A DNA stretch of 64,000 nt from positions 6,668,501-6,732,500 of the forward strand of contig CM062199.1 in NCBI GenBank assembly GCA_031216445.1, in the 5' to 3' direction. The notes under the pieces were generated by a model. That model did no database searches. It had not been told where the DNA came from and saw only the letters and a list, made by a program, of their open reading frames with translations. This DNA is from Lateolabrax maculatus. Lineage: Eukaryota; Chordata; Actinopteri; Acropomatiformes; Lateolabracidae. The stretch's first letter is position 1, and every line of letters starts with the position of its first letter. This document shows positions 62,681-64,000 of the stretch, piece after piece. Both the position numbers and the translations under genes were made by a program.

Positions 62681-64000
62681 ACCATTCAAATACATTGACC
62701 TGACATCTCATGATCATATATGCATAAGGAAAATAGGAAAAGTGGTGAGGAAATGAAAATGGGGAAATGGATAAATTATTAAATGTGTGTATAGACCAAA
62801 ATAGTTGGAAAATGGGGGAGTTGAAAAAATAAATAAAACATGTAATGAAAAAAAAAAGTAAAGGAAATTAAGTTTTATTTTATTTGATCAACTAATTGGT
62901 GGTAAGGAGAAGAAAAAAACGTTTTGCATTGTTCAGTATTATTTTTGACTTGTCTGCTAACCGCATCTTGTCAGTTTCAGGGCTCCATATTGTGCTACAT
63001 TATTAAGATTACATTTTCTTTTCAAAGTGATGTCAATCAATGGTTCCATGTAGCCAGTCGAGTCCACCACTGAATGAAGCAAAGCAAAAATGACTGTTGC
63101 AGGGAATGAAATAAGGCGTAGATGTAGCGAGTTGTTTTTAAAGACATCTGCTGCTGGTTACAAGTTAATGAACGATTCACAGATGTCATCCCCTGGGCCA
63201 GACTATCACTGCTCCAGACTGAGGGATTAAACCTAAAGGCTTACGGAGAGGAACTGCACTGAAGTGGATTCATTAAGCACAAGACCACCACTACAGCACA
63301 CATTGCAGCGTCTACAATGGAAAAAAAAAGGGGGGTACAAAGAGAATCGCACATTTCGGAAGAATGGGTCTGCTGATTTCCCCTCACCTTTCTCCTTTGA
63401 CTAGAATCCACTCGTTTTTTTTCTACTGCTGTGAGAAACAGGACACTGGTGGTATTCTCAGTGTTGTTAAGAGGGTTAGCAGTCACCCACACATCAGAAG
63501 GAATGGTCCTCCCTGTGTAAACCACTTCTGTAAACTGTGTGTATGTGTGTGCACGCATGCCTCTGTGTGTGCCTGTGTGTTTTAATGTTTGTGCTGAATG
63601 TGGTTAGGTGGCTGGGACTGAAGCTCCCTTTTAATCTGACAGAGAGCATTTTCATTAGTTCTGTTGGGTCCTATTATTAAAGCCTGCTTCAAAGGCACAG
63701 CAAGTGAAACCACAAACAGGAAATGACCCAGTGGGCTCTACACTGTATAGATCAGTGATAGCAATCTGTGCTTTTAAAGCAGGTTGTTATGGCACATAAA
63801 CGCATCGATTGTGCACACTGTACGTACCTCACAAGACAGTACGAGGATGAAGGGAGGGGCTCAGAGACCTCTGCTCTACATTCACATACTGTGGCCTACT
63901 GCGAGTGTACAGTTGCGGCAGTTGTGGCACATGTGACACATTCATTCCAATGCAGATGGCAGAAATGGAAGTTATGACATTGGTGGGGCAAATAAGATTG
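61300..64000. other. intergenic region downstream of rspo2
   Basis: No supported gene or exon. In human the next gene on this side is ANGPT1, far away; no angiopoietin exon is seen. It contains a (CA)n tract (62631-62678), another AATAAA at 61731-61736, A-runs, and a TG-rich stretch near 63536-63585. Confidence 0.75.
62631..62678 (+). repeat. (CA)n microsatellite
   Basis: CA repeats with a TGCG interruption at 62641-62644, downstream of rspo2. Confidence 0.95.

Noticed and set aside
1..64000. CRISPR arrays, operons, phage or retroviral genes
   Set aside because: No spaced direct repeats of CRISPR type, no prokaryotic gene layout, and no recognisable gag, pol or env reading frame on either strand.

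Overview
This is a stretch of vertebrate nuclear DNA, almost certainly from a teleost fish. It has GT-AG introns up to about 21 kb, poly(A) signals, many (TG)n, (GA)n and homopolymer tracts, and several dispersed repeats of types I know from percomorph fish genomes. Nothing bacterial or viral is present: no operons, CRISPR arrays or recognisable viral genes.

Two genes can be read with confidence, both on the + strand. The left edge (203-2137) holds the last three coding exons of eif3e (translation initiation factor 3 subunit E, also called Int6), with its stop codon and poly(A) signal. About 4.2 kb further on begins rspo2 (R-spondin 2), which fills most of the window. It has a predicted non-coding first exon ending at 7001 and five coding exons at 7492-7591, 29012-29200, 38153-38296, 38581-38769 and 59770-59885. 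Spliced, these give 738 nt, a 245-residue protein in one uninterrupted frame. It has a signal peptide, a basic stretch, two furin-like cysteine-rich repeats with the receptor-contact residues intact, a TSP1 domain with its WxxW motif, and a basic tail. The eif3e-rspo2 order and orientation are the same as in human 8q23.1.

The rest is non-coding. Introns 2 (21.4 kb), 3 (9.0 kb) and 5 (21.0 kb) hold microsatellites and non-autonomous transposon-like repeats. The best of these is a 197-bp Tc1/mariner-type MITE (15616-15812) with matching inverted ends and a TA on each side. Four pieces of a 'TTAAAGGAATA'-ended repeat family, two copies of another dispersed repeat and a 'TTTCCATC'-ended element are also present. 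Some intron segments look like conserved regulatory elements by composition, but that cannot be shown from one sequence. Downstream of rspo2 (about 61.3-64 kb) I see no gene.

I found no credible undescribed coding system. The observations most worth checking are the uORF-dense rspo2 leader, including a uORF that overlaps the start codon; the short eif3e-rspo2 gap; the G-quadruplex-type tracts before the promoter and in the 3'UTR; a 29-bp near-perfect palindrome; and the transposon family.
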